From Nocardioides potassii (GTDB taxonomy: Bacteria; Actinomycetota; Actinomycetes; Propionibacteriales; Nocardioidaceae), in assembly GCF_021648885.1 (NCBI RefSeq), contig NZ_JAKJHZ010000009.1, positions 124,001 through 188,000 of the forward strand: a stretch of DNA of 64,000 nt, read 5' to 3'. Under the pieces are notes generated by a model. That model worked only from the letters and a program-made list of their open reading frames with translations, was not told the DNA's origin and searched no databases. Position 1 is the stretch's first letter; every line of letters begins with the position of its first letter. This document shows positions 37,183-46,531 of this stretch, one piece after another. A program made the translations under genes and the position numbers.

Positions 37183-37794
37183 ATGACGCACGCGCGCCTC
37201 GTCCCCGTCCGTACGCCCCGCTCCCCCGAGGGCGTCGTCATCCTGCTGCACGGTGGCGCGAGCCGCGGTGAGCAGGTGATGGTGAGCCCCACCCAGCTGT
37301 CGGTGCTGCGGATGGTCCCGATCGCCCGCCGGATCGCCCGGGCCGGCCGGTCCCGGCTCGCCGTCCACCGCCTCCTGAACTCGCACCGCGGGTGGGACAG
37401 CCGGACGACGCCGGTGATGGACGCGCGGTGGGCGATCGAGCAGGTCCGCGACCAGCACGGCGACCTGCCCGTGGCGCTCGTCGGCCACTCGCTCGGCGGC
37501 CGGGCCGCGCTCCTCGCTGGTGACGACCCGCACGTGCGGTGCGTCGTCGCGCTGAACCCGTGGGTGCTGCCCACCGACACCGTCGACCTGCGCGGTCGCC
37601 GCGTCCTCGTGGTCCACGGCACCGACGACCGGGTCGCGCTGCCGTCGCGCTCGGCGGACTTCGTACGACGCCTGGCCGCGGGCACCGAAGTCGAGCGCGT
37701 CACGATCGAGGGCGGCAGGCACGCGATGCTGCGCCACGGACGCGACTTCGAGGAGTGGGCGACCGACTTCGTGGTGTCGACGCTGCTCGGCTGA
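37183..37794 (+). CDS. Alpha/beta hydrolase
   Basis: 203-residue hydrolase. Seen: oxyanion-hole region VVILLHGGASRG near residue 20, nucleophile elbow VALVGHSLGGRAALL near 100, acid in VVHGTDDRVALP near 143, and catalytic His in IEGGRHAML near 180. All triad members are present. Substrate is unknown and there is no signal peptide. ATG 37183 is 37 bp after the YbaK-type gene, so the two may share a transcript. Confidence 0.85.
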   Translation: MTHARLVPVRTPRSPEGVVILLHGGASRGEQVMVSPTQLSVLRMVPIARRIARAGRSRLAVHRLLNSHRGWDSRTTPVMDARWAIEQVRDQHGDLPVALVGHSLGGRAALLAGDDPHVRCVVALNPWVLPTDTVDLRGRRVLVVHGTDDRVALPSRSADFVRRLAAGTEVERVTIEGGRHAMLRHGRDFEEWATDFVVSTLLG

Positions 37795-37837
37795 CAGCGG
37801 CGCCGAAAAGGATTCGTCGCCCGCCGGAGGCCGAACC

Positions 37838-37843
37838 TACGAT
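37838..37843 (+). promoter_or_regulatory. -10 element TACGAT, leaderless type (ABC exporter)
   Basis: TACGAT ends six bases before the GTG at 37850. There is no Shine-Dalgarno sequence. Confidence 0.5.
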
Positions 37844-37849
37844 CGGCCG

Positions 37850-39565
37850 GTGCGCAGCCTCCCCGTCCCGGACCCAGGAACGGCGGACCACCGCACACCA
37901 GGCCGGTTCCTGTGGTGGATGGCGCGGCGCCAGCGGGTCACCCTCCTCGGCGGGATGTTCTTCGGCATCCTGTGGGGCGGGGCCCAGGCCGTGATGCCGG
38001 CGATCCTCGGCCTGGCGATCGACCGCGGCGTGGCCGACAAGGACACCTCCCAGCTGGTCCTCTGGACCGGGGTGATGCTCGGCGTGGGCCTGGTGCAGGC
38101 CGTCAGCGGGATCATGCGGCACCGCTTCGCCGTCACCAACTGGCTCACCGCCGCGTACCGCACGGTGCAGCTGGTGACCCGCCAGACCGTCCGACTCGGC
38201 GGCACCCTCCCGCGCAAGGTGTCGACCGGCGAGGTCGTCGCCATCGGCACCAACGACCTGTCCTACATCGGGGGCCTGATGGACATCAGCGCCCGGTTCA
38301 CCGGCTCCGTCGTCTCCTTCTTCCTCGTCGCCGTCCTGCTGCTGCGCACGTCGGTGACGCTCGGGCTCGTGGTGCTGATCGGCGTGCCGCTCCTGGTCCT
38401 GGCGATCGGCCCGCTGCTCAAGCCCCTGCAGGCGCGGAGCGCGGACCAGCGCCACCTGATGGGCGCGCTCGCCAACACCGCGAGCGACATCGTCGGCGGG
38501 CTGCGCGTGCTGCGCGGCGTCGGCGGGGAGCAGGTGTTCCTCGACCGCTACCGCCGCGAGTCGCAGGCGGCACGCTCCGCAGGTGTGCGGGTCGCGCGGA
38601 TCCAGTCCGTGCTCGACGCCCTCCAGGTGCTGCTGCCCGGCGTCTTCGTCGTGCTGGTCGTCTGGCTCGGCGCACGGACGGCGGTGTCGGGGCGGATCTC
38701 CGCCGGCGAGCTCGTCGCGTTCTACGGCTACGCCGCCTTCCTCCTCCTGCCGCTGCGCACCGCGACGGAGTTCGGCAACAAGCTCATCCGCGCCCACGTC
38801 GCGGCTCGCCGCGTGTGCCTCCTGCTCGACCTGGACCCGGACGTCGTCGACCCCGCCGCACCCCGCCCTGCTCCGCCGGCCGGCAGCGTCCTCGCTGACG
38901 CCCGCTCGGGCTTCCGCGCCGAGCCCGGCCGGATGGTGGCGATCGTCAGCGACCAGCCCGACGACTCCGCGGCGCTGGCGGACCGCCTCGGCCTCGGCGC
39001 CGCGACCGTGGACGACGACGTGACGCTGGGCGGCGTACCGCTGACGGCGATGGCGCTGGGCGAGGTGCGCCGCCGCATCGTGGTGTCCGACACCAGCAGC
39101 ATGCTCTTCAGCGGTCCGCTCGCCGCGGGCCTCGACGTGGGCGGACGCGGCGGGGTGGAGGCTGCGATGCACACGGCCTCGGCGGAGGACGTCCTCGACG
39201 GGCTGCCCGACGGCCTCGACACGGTCGTCGCCGAGCGTGGCCGGACGTTCTCCGGCGGTCAGCGGCAGCGGCTCGTGCTCGCCCGCGCGCTGACCACCGA
39301 CCCCGAGGTCCTCGTGCTGGTCGAGCCCACCTCGGCGGTCGACGCCCACACCGAGGCACGGATCGCCTCGCGCCTGCGCGATCACCGCGCGGGGCGGACG
39401 ACCGTGGTGACGACCGCCAGCCCGCTCCTGCTCGACGCGGTCGACGAGGTCGCGCTCCTGGTCGACGGGCGGGTCGTCGCGACCGGCACGCACGCCGAGC
39501 TGCTCGAGACCGACCCCGTCTACCGCGCGGTCGTCACCCGCGACGTGTCGGAGGTGGCGTCGTGA
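37850..39565 (+). CDS. ABC exporter half-transporter with degenerate ATP site (subunit 1)
   Basis: 571-residue protein with an N-terminal six-helix exporter domain and a C-terminal nucleotide-binding domain. The signature FSGGQRQR (about 467-474) is intact. The Walker A position reads VSDQPDDSA (about 366-374) with no GxxGxGK, the Walker B Asp is Val in VLVLVEPTSAVD (about 487-498), and the switch His is replaced (TTASPLL near 521). This subunit cannot form its own hydrolysis site. It can donate the signature to subunit 2, whose start overlaps its stop (GTGA). Exported substrate is unknown. Confidence 0.9.
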   Translation: MRSLPVPDPGTADHRTPGRFLWWMARRQRVTLLGGMFFGILWGGAQAVMPAILGLAIDRGVADKDTSQLVLWTGVMLGVGLVQAVSGIMRHRFAVTNWLTAAYRTVQLVTRQTVRLGGTLPRKVSTGEVVAIGTNDLSYIGGLMDISARFTGSVVSFFLVAVLLLRTSVTLGLVVLIGVPLLVLAIGPLLKPLQARSADQRHLMGALANTASDIVGGLRVLRGVGGEQVFLDRYRRESQAARSAGVRVARIQSVLDALQVLLPGVFVVLVVWLGARTAVSGRISAGELVAFYGYAAFLLLPLRTATEFGNKLIRAHVAARRVCLLLDLDPDVVDPAAPRPAPPAGSVLADARSGFRAEPGRMVAIVSDQPDDSAALADRLGLGAATVDDDVTLGGVPLTAMALGEVRRRIVVSDTSSMLFSGPLAAGLDVGGRGGVEAAMHTASAEDVLDGLPDGLDTVVAERGRTFSGGQRQRLVLARALTTDPEVLVLVEPTSAVDAHTEARIASRLRDHRAGRTTVVTTASPLLLDAVDEVALLVDGRVVATGTHAELLETDPVYRAVVTRDVSEVAS

Positions 39566-41322
39566 GCACCGGTCAGCGCCTGCCGGTCGCCGACCCCGCT
39601 GCCGTACGGCGCTACGCCCGCGACATCGCCCGCCGCCACCCGCGGATGCTGTGGTCGGCGCTCGCCCTGCACGTCCTCGCGGCGTGCGCCGGGCTGGCCG
39701 CACCGCGGCTCCTCGGCGGCCTGGTGCAGGCCGTCGAGGACGGCACGACCGTCTCGCACGTCGACCGCGTCGCCGTCCTGCTCGCGGGGTTCCTCCTGCT
39801 GCAGACGGTGCTGACGCGCTACGCCCGCTACCTGTCCCAGGCCCTCGGCGAGCAGGTGCTGGCCGAGCTGCGCGAGGACTTCGTCGCCAACGCCCTCGCA
39901 CTGCCGGTCGGCACGGTCGAGTCGGCCGGCTCCGGCGACCTGCTCACCCGGACCAGCCGCGACGTCGACCAGCTCGGCTGGTCGGTGCGCTACGCGCTGC
40001 CCGAGTGGACCATCGCGGTGGTCACCGCGGTCCTCACCTTCGCCGCCGCGGTGTCCGTGGGCTGGTGGGTCTTCCTGCCCTGCCTGCTCGCGCTGCCGCC
40101 GCTCGTGACGGGGCTGCGGTGGTACCTCCGGCGCGCCCGCCCGGGCTACGAGCGCGAGTCGGCGTCGTACAGCCAGATCACCACCACCCTCGCCGAGACC
40201 GTCGAGGGCGCCCGCACCGTCGAGTCGCTCGGTCTCGGGGCGGACCGGGTCGCTCGTGGCGACGCGGACTGCAAGGCGTCCTACGACGCCGAGCGCTACA
40301 CGCTGCGGCTGCGCACCGTGTTCTTCCCGTCGATGGAGATCGCCTACCTGCTGCCGGTCGTCGGCACGCTGCTCTTCGGCGGCTGGCTCTACACGCGGGG
40401 GCAGGTCTCGCTCGCCGAGGTGACCGCCGCGACGCTCTACGTCCAGATGCTCATCGACCCGGTCGACCGGCTGATCTCGATCCTCGACGAGCTCCAGGTG
40501 GGTGCGGCCTCGCTCGCCCGGCTGCTGGGAGTGGCCGAGGTGCCGGACGACCGCTCGGTCACGGGAGCCGTGCCGGTGGACGAGAAGATCGACGCCGAGG
40601 ACGTGCGGTTCTCCTACATCGAGGGCCGCGACGTGCTGCACGGCGTCGACCTCGATGTCGGCGTGGGTGAGCGCATCGCGATGGTCGGCCCGTCGGGTGC
40701 CGGCAAGTCGACGCTCGGCCGCCTGCTCGCCGGCATCCACCCGCCGCGCACCGGGCGCGTGACCGTCGGCGACGTCGGCCTGGTCGAGCTGCCGCTCGAC
40801 GACCTGCGCGGCCACGTCGCGCTGGTCACGCAGGAGCACCACGTCTTCGTCGGCACCCTGCGCGACAACGTCGTCCTCGCCCGCCCCGGCTCCTCCGACG
40901 AGGCGATCCGGTCCGCGCTCGACGCCGTCGACGCGTGGGAGTGGGTGTCCGCGCTCCCCGAGGGCCTGGACACCGTCGTCGGCTCCGGCGGCCGCGCGCT
41001 CACGCCCGCCCAGGCCCAGCAGGTCGCGCTCGCCCGGCTGGTGCTCGCCGACCCGCACACCCTCGTCCTCGACGAGGCCACCTCGCTCATCGACCCGCGC
41101 GCCGCCCGCCACCTCGAACGCTCGCTGGCGGCGGTGCTCGAGGGACGTACGGTCATCGCGATCGCCCACCGCCTCTTCTCCGCCCACGACGCCGACCGGG
41201 TCGCCGTCGTCGAGGACGGGGTCATCTCCGAGCTCGGCTCCCACGACGACCTCGTCGCCGCCGGCGGCTCCTACGCCGCCCTCTGGGAGTCCTGGCACGG
41301 CTCCACCACGGTCGTCGAGTAG
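39562..41322 (+). CDS. ABC exporter half-transporter with catalytic Walker motifs (subunit 2)
   Basis: 586-residue half-transporter. Intact are Walker A GPSGAGKST (376-384), Q-loop LVTQEHHVF, Walker B LVLDEATSLID (Asp504, Glu505) and switch His536 in IAIAHRLF. The signature expected to read LSGGQ is LTPAQAQQ (480-487), so it is lost. The pattern is the mirror image of subunit 1. One working composite site would use this subunit's Walker motifs with the other's signature, and the second site would be dead. Membrane domain: six helices in the first 320 residues. Lipid, drug or peptide export are all possible. Confidence 0.92.
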   Translation: MSTGQRLPVADPAAVRRYARDIARRHPRMLWSALALHVLAACAGLAAPRLLGGLVQAVEDGTTVSHVDRVAVLLAGFLLLQTVLTRYARYLSQALGEQVLAELREDFVANALALPVGTVESAGSGDLLTRTSRDVDQLGWSVRYALPEWTIAVVTAVLTFAAAVSVGWWVFLPCLLALPPLVTGLRWYLRRARPGYERESASYSQITTTLAETVEGARTVESLGLGADRVARGDADCKASYDAERYTLRLRTVFFPSMEIAYLLPVVGTLLFGGWLYTRGQVSLAEVTAATLYVQMLIDPVDRLISILDELQVGAASLARLLGVAEVPDDRSVTGAVPVDEKIDAEDVRFSYIEGRDVLHGVDLDVGVGERIAMVGPSGAGKSTLGRLLAGIHPPRTGRVTVGDVGLVELPLDDLRGHVALVTQEHHVFVGTLRDNVVLARPGSSDEAIRSALDAVDAWEWVSALPEGLDTVVGSGGRALTPAQAQQVALARLVLADPHTLVLDEATSLIDPRAARHLERSLAAVLEGRTVIAIAHRLFSAHDADRVAVVEDGVISELGSHDDLVAAGGSYAALWESWHGSTTVVE

Positions 41323-41378
41323 CCCGCGGTCCATCCTCGGCGCAGCGGATCCTCGACGACCTCCGTCGCTGACGGCGT

Positions 41379-41439
41379 ACACGTGTCCGCGTCGTGGCCC
41401 CGGGATCGGCCGAATCGGGGCCATCTCTCGGACACGTGT
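41379..41439. repeat. Family D palindrome, copy D1
   Basis: Nested inverted repeat: ACACGTGTCCG (41379-41389) with CGGACACGTGT (41429-41439), and TGGCCCCG (41395-41402) with CGGGGCCA (41416-41423). It lies 57 bp after the ABC exporter and shares both arms with the copy at 60.2 kb. Confidence 0.88.
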
Positions 41440-41455
41440 TGTCGGACCCTCGACC

Positions 41456-41461
41456 TAACGT
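41456..41461 (+). promoter_or_regulatory. -10 element TAACGT, leaderless type (EVE gene)
   Basis: TAACGT ends seven bases before the ATG at 41469, just past palindrome D1. There is no Shine-Dalgarno sequence. Confidence 0.5.
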
Positions 41462-41468
41462 GGATCGC

Positions 41469-41855
41469 ATGACACGAACGTGGGTCCTCGTCGCCTCCCG
41501 CGACCACGCGCGGCGCGGCGCGGACGAGGGGTTCGTGATGGCCAACCACGGCAAGCGGGCGCCGGTGGCCAGGATGTCCGTCGGTGACCGGGTCCTCGTC
41601 TACTCCCCCACGACCACGTTCCCCCAGGGCGAGCCGCTGCGGGCGATCACGTTCGTCGGCGAGGTCACGGGCGACGAGCCGGAGCCGAGCACGGTCATCG
41701 AAGGGGGGTGGAAGCGCGCGGCCAGCCTGCGCGAGATCGAGCCGGTGCCGCTGGACGCCGTGCGCGACCACCTCCCGACCAGCCGGATCCGGTTCGGCTT
41801 CTTCGATCTGCCGCCCGACGACGCGGAGGCGGTCGCAGCACTCTTGCCATCGTGA
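41469..41855 (+). CDS. EVE-domain protein (PUA-like fold)
   Basis: 128-residue single-domain protein. WVLVASRDHARRGADEGFVMANHGKRAPVARM and SVGDRVLVYSPTTTFPQGEPLRAITFVGEV fit the EVE/PUA-like fold, which binds modified bases in RNA or DNA and recurs in methylation-related and defence contexts. No restriction or methylase gene is adjacent, so its role is open. ATG 41469 follows a leaderless -10 element. Its stop lies inside a perfect palindrome (41849-41873) that also precedes the LLM oxidoreductase. Confidence 0.8.
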   Translation: MTRTWVLVASRDHARRGADEGFVMANHGKRAPVARMSVGDRVLVYSPTTTFPQGEPLRAITFVGEVTGDEPEPSTVIEGGWKRAASLREIEPVPLDAVRDHLPTSRIRFGFFDLPPDDAEAVAALLPS

Positions 41856-41873
41856 CAGCGTCACTGTCACGAT
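41849..41873. promoter_or_regulatory. Perfect palindrome ATCGTGACAG-N5-CTGTCACGAT
   Basis: Ten-bp perfect arms with a CGTCA loop, spanning the EVE stop codon and ending 6 bp before the LLM start. It also holds overlapping GTGAC/GTCAC half-sites. It could be an EVE terminator or an operator for the LLM gene. The regulator is unknown. Confidence 0.55.
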
Positions 41874-41879
41874 TGCGGC

Positions 41880-42920
41880 ATGCGCCTCGCCACCCTGCTG
41901 ATGTACGACGGCAACCCGAGGAAGGCGGCCGACGACGTGGTCGCGCTGGAGCGGGCGGGCCTCGACAGCGTGTGGGTCGCGGAGGCCTACGGCTTCGACT
42001 CCCCCACGCTGATGGGCTACCTCGCCGCGAAGACGGAGACCGTCAAGATCGGCTCCGGCATCCTCAACATCTACTCGCGCACCCCGGGAGCGCTGCTGCA
42101 GACAGCGGCCGGGCTCGACAACGTCAGCGGCGGTCGCGCGATCCTGGGCATCGGCGTGAGTGGGCCGCAGGTGATCGAGGGCTTCCACGGCGTCCCCTAC
42201 CGCAAGCCCATGGCGCGCACCCAGGAGGTCGTCGAGATCATCCGCAGCGGCCTGAAGCGGGAGCCGCTCAGCGCGGACGGTGAGTTCCACCTGCCGCTGA
42301 CCAAGGAGGACGGCGCCGTCACCGGCCTCGGCAAGCCGCTCAAGCTGCTGACGAGGCCCGAGCGCGACACCATCCCGATCTGGATCGCCGCCCTCGGCCC
42401 GAAGAACGTCGAGCAGACGGCCGAGATCGCCGACGGCTGGATCCCCCACCTCTTCCACCCCGAGAAGGCGCACCTGGTCTGGGGCGACGCGCTCGCGGCC
42501 GGCAACGCCAAGCGTCTCGACGGCCTCGACCCGCTGCAGGTGATGGCCGGCGGCATGGTCGCGATCGGCGAGGGCCCGGAGACCAAGGCGCTGCTCGACT
42601 TCGCGCGACCGGTCTTCGCGCTCTACGTCGGCGGGATGGGCGCCAAGGGCAAGAACTTCTACAACGACGTCGCCCGCGCCTACGGCTACGAGAAGGAGGC
42701 GGAGGAGATCCAGGACCTCTACCTCTCCGGCAAGAAGAAGGAGGCCGAGGCGCTCATCCCCACCGAGTGGCTCGAGGCCGCCAACCTCGTCGGCCCGGAG
42801 TCCTACGTCAAGGAGCGGATCGCCGCCTTCCAGGAGGCCGGCGTGACCGACCTCAACATCACCCCGGTGAGCGACGACCCGGCTGCGACGGTGGCCCAGG
42901 TGAAGGAATGGGTGTCCTGA
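41880..42920 (+). CDS. LLM-class F420-dependent oxidoreductase
   Basis: 346-residue TIM-barrel enzyme of the luciferase-like monooxygenase class. The start MRLATLLMYDGNPRKAADDV and GLDSVWVAEAYGFDSPTLMGYLA are typical of actinobacterial F420-dependent members. SGGRAILGIGVSGPQVIEGFHG and PIWIAALGPKNVEQTAEIADGWIPHLF follow the family order. F420 rather than FMN use is inferred from similarity. Substrate unknown. The stop overlaps the DUF2236 start by 13 bp, suggesting co-expression. Confidence 0.88.
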   Translation: MRLATLLMYDGNPRKAADDVVALERAGLDSVWVAEAYGFDSPTLMGYLAAKTETVKIGSGILNIYSRTPGALLQTAAGLDNVSGGRAILGIGVSGPQVIEGFHGVPYRKPMARTQEVVEIIRSGLKREPLSADGEFHLPLTKEDGAVTGLGKPLKLLTRPERDTIPIWIAALGPKNVEQTAEIADGWIPHLFHPEKAHLVWGDALAAGNAKRLDGLDPLQVMAGGMVAIGEGPETKALLDFARPVFALYVGGMGAKGKNFYNDVARAYGYEKEAEEIQDLYLSGKKKEAEALIPTEWLEAANLVGPESYVKERIAAFQEAGVTDLNITPVSDDPAATVAQVKEWVS

Positions 42921-43792
42921 AGCTCCACGCGCCCGGCCGCTTCGCCAACCTGAGCAGGATCCAGGCCCTGGACCCGGAGGTCGACCACGACGAGATCCTG
43001 CGGCTCACGGCGCGCTTCGAGTTCCCGTGGGACTACACACAGGGCACCGGCATCGCGTTCCTGCGCGACTACGGGATCCCCTCGATCGCCGAGCTGCTCG
43101 ACCGCACGCGGGAGTTCGCAGACCACGGCGCCAAGCGCTACGACGACACCATCCTGATCGGCGACGAGGCGACGCTCGAGGGCATCGACTCGCCGCGCTC
43201 GCACGCCGCGCTGCGCCGGCTCAACCGGATCCACGGCCACTACGACATCACCAACGAGGAGCTCGCCTACGTCCTCGCGACCACGATCGTCGGACCGGTC
43301 CGCTGGATCGACGCCTATGGCTGGCGCCGCCTCGACCCGAAGGAGCTCGCCGCGATCGCCAAGGTGACGACGCGCTTCGGCGAGCTGATGGGCATCAAGG
43401 GCCTGCCGACGACGTACGACGGCTACCTCACGCTGCTCGTCGACACCGAGCGGCGGCTGTTCGCCCGCACGCCCGCCGCCACACGGTTGGCCGAGTCGTC
43501 CATCCGGATCGCCCGCGAGGTGTCCCCTCCGTGGATGCGGCCCCTGCTGCGCCGGGTCACGATCGCGGTGATGGACGAGCCGCTCCGCGAGGCGCTCGGC
43601 CTGCCGCGGCAGCCGCGGTGGTTCGTCCGGGCGGTCCGCGGCGGGCTGCGGCTGCGCGGTCGCCTGCTCCGGTTCGCACCGCCCCGGCGGACGGCGTACG
43701 TCCACCGACCCCTCACCTACCCGCACGGCTACCGGCTCGAGGACCTCGGCCCGCTGTCCATGCTCGACCACCTCAACAGGACAGCCTCATGA
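42908..43792 (+). CDS. DUF2236 / MpaB-like oxygenase-fold protein
   Basis: 294-residue protein with the DUF2236 core: FEFPWDYTQGTGIAFLRDYGIPSIAELL, LRRLNRIHGHYDITNEELAYVL and TTIVGPVRWIDAYGWRRL. Conserved His and Arg residues in this family bind haem b in characterised relatives (latex-clearing protein, MpaB-type enzymes). Haem binding here is inferred. ATG 42908 overlaps the LLM gene. The two may act in one oxidation route, possibly supplying the acyl-CoA dehydrogenase nearby. Confidence 0.8.
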   Translation: MGVLKLHAPGRFANLSRIQALDPEVDHDEILRLTARFEFPWDYTQGTGIAFLRDYGIPSIAELLDRTREFADHGAKRYDDTILIGDEATLEGIDSPRSHAALRRLNRIHGHYDITNEELAYVLATTIVGPVRWIDAYGWRRLDPKELAAIAKVTTRFGELMGIKGLPTTYDGYLTLLVDTERRLFARTPAATRLAESSIRIAREVSPPWMRPLLRRVTIAVMDEPLREALGLPRQPRWFVRAVRGGLRLRGRLLRFAPPRRTAYVHRPLTYPHGYRLEDLGPLSMLDHLNRTAS

Positions 43793-43797
43793 CCACG

Positions 43798-44319
43798 TCA
43801 CCACGGACGGTCGAGCAGGCCGGCAGCGCCTCGCTGCTGCTCGCCCAGGAGCGCGTCCAGCACGAGGACCGCTCCGGTCAGGGCCGGCGTGGCCCACTGC
43901 AGCCACATGAGCTTGTCACGAGCATCCTCGGCGACGCCGGGGTCCTTCGGATGGCCGTCCTCACCGGACGCGTCACCGAGCCGCTCGCCGTACACGTAGG
44001 CCGCAGCGGTCGAGGCGAGCGCAGCACCGGTCAGGACGGTCTTCGCGATCGTCGTGGCCGTGGTCGGCGGATGGCTCGCCACGCGGTTGCGGTTGTCCGC
44101 CGTGATCGCCAGGCCGCTCAGGAGGTGCAGCGCGATGGCCGCGCCCTGCACCGGCCCCCAGCGCTCCCAACCGGTCCCCGAGACCTCGACGCGCTCACGC
44201 TCGGTGTCGGGCTCGCGCGCGGCCGGGTTGAGCCCGACGGCGCCGAACAGCGATCCGCCGAACCAGGCGGCGTTGGTGACGAGGTGCGTTGCGCGGACGG
44301 ACGTGCTCACGAGACCCAT
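43798..44319 (-). CDS. Small membrane protein, unknown
   Basis: 173-residue protein with four predicted helices: ATHLVTNAAWFGGSLFGAVG, GAAIALHLLSGLAITADN, TIAKTVLTGAALASTAAAYV and WATPALTGAVLVLDALLG. Charged loops with an ARDKLMWLQ segment lie between them. It resembles DUF4149-like or DoxX-like small proteins only in layout. ATG 44319 is preceded by TACCGT at six bases, a leaderless pattern. It is convergent with the DUF2236 gene (5-bp gap). Confidence 0.65.
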   Translation of the reverse strand: MGLVSTSVRATHLVTNAAWFGGSLFGAVGLNPAAREPDTERERVEVSGTGWERWGPVQGAAIALHLLSGLAITADNRNRVASHPPTTATTIAKTVLTGAALASTAAAYVYGERLGDASGEDGHPKDPGVAEDARDKLMWLQWATPALTGAVLVLDALLGEQQRGAAGLLDRPW

Positions 44320-44325
44320 CCAGCG

Positions 44326-44331
44326 ACGGTA
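44326..44331 (-). promoter_or_regulatory. -10 element TACCGT, leaderless type (small membrane protein)
   Basis: TACCGT on the minus strand ends six bases before the ATG at 44319. Confidence 0.5.
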
Positions 44332-44401
44332 GACGCGGCGCCACCGCAACACCTCACCCTGCAGGACGACCCGGACCAACTCGTACCAAGGAGCCAGTCA
44401 C

Positions 44402-45550
<1,149 letters not shown>

Positions 45551-45633
45551 CCGCGCTCCTCGACGGTGGTACTCCCCTTCCCAGGACAACGGGTCCACTG
45601 GCCCGGGTCCGCGGACCGACGCACGGTGGAGCC

Positions 45634-46527
45634 ATGACCACCTCCCACTCCTCGTTCCTGGGCGACAAGCCCGTCCACCGCATCGGCTTCGGTGCCATGC
45701 AGCTCGCCGGCCCGGGCGTCTTCGGTCCCCCGGCCGACCCCGACGGTGCGCGCGCGGTGCTGCGGCGTGCGATCGAGCTCGGCGTCGACCACATCGACAC
45801 CGCCCAGTTCTACGGTCCCGACGTCGTCAACGACCTCATCCGAGAGGCCCTGCACCCCTACCCCGAGGAGCTGCGGCTCGTCACCAAGGTCGGCGCGACG
45901 CGCGACGACCGGGGCGGCTGGGTGCCCGGCGCCGAGCCCGCCGACCTGACGCACCAGGTCGAGCAGAACCTGCGCTCCCTCGGCGTCGAGCGGATCGACC
46001 TGGTCAACCTCCGCCGGTTCGAGCGCGACGACCCGGACCGCCGCGAGCCCGCCCTCGAGGACCAGCTCGGTGCGCTCGCCGCGCTCCGCGACGAGGGGAA
46101 GATCGACCTGATCGGCGTCTCCAGCGTCACCGCGGAGACCGTACGACGCGCGCACGACCTGGTCGGGATCGGCGAGGTGCAGAACGCGTTCAGCATCCTC
46201 GACCGCCGCGACGAGCCGGTGCTGGACGTCTGTCGCGAGCTCGGCATCGCCTACGTGCCCTACTTCCCGCTCGGCTCCGCCTTCACCGGCGGACCAGCGG
46301 CCCTCGCCGCCGACCCGCACGTCGCCTCGGTCGCGGCGAAGCACGGCGCCACCGCCAGCCAGGTGGCGCTGGCCTGGCTCCTCGCCCAGTACGACCGGAT
46401 GCTCCTCATCCCGGGCACGAAGTCCGTGGCACACCTCGAGGAGAACATGGCCGTGCTCGACGTCGAGCTCGACGACGACGACCTCGCCCGGCTGGAGCGG
46501 GTGGAGCCGGCACCGGTCGGCCACTGA
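45634..46527 (+). CDS. Aldo/keto reductase
   Basis: 297-residue NADPH-dependent TIM-barrel reductase. The tetrad region shows Asp and Tyr in VDHIDTAQFYGPDVVN (near 50-65) and Lys in LRLVTKVGATRDD (near 90). The usual catalytic His position reads VNLRRFE (near 128), so His is replaced by Asn, as in some actinobacterial members. The NADPH-binding end reads LLIPGTKSVAHLEENM. ATG 45634 was chosen for MTTSHSSFLGDKPVHRIGFG. It ends 4 bp from the convergent MmyB-type regulator gene. Confidence 0.88.
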   Translation: MTTSHSSFLGDKPVHRIGFGAMQLAGPGVFGPPADPDGARAVLRRAIELGVDHIDTAQFYGPDVVNDLIREALHPYPEELRLVTKVGATRDDRGGWVPGAEPADLTHQVEQNLRSLGVERIDLVNLRRFERDDPDRREPALEDQLGALAALRDEGKIDLIGVSSVTAETVRRAHDLVGIGEVQNAFSILDRRDEPVLDVCRELGIAYVPYFPLGSAFTGGPAALAADPHVASVAAKHGATASQVALAWLLAQYDRMLLIPGTKSVAHLEENMAVLDVELDDDDLARLERVEPAPVGH

Positions 46528-46531
46528 CCCT

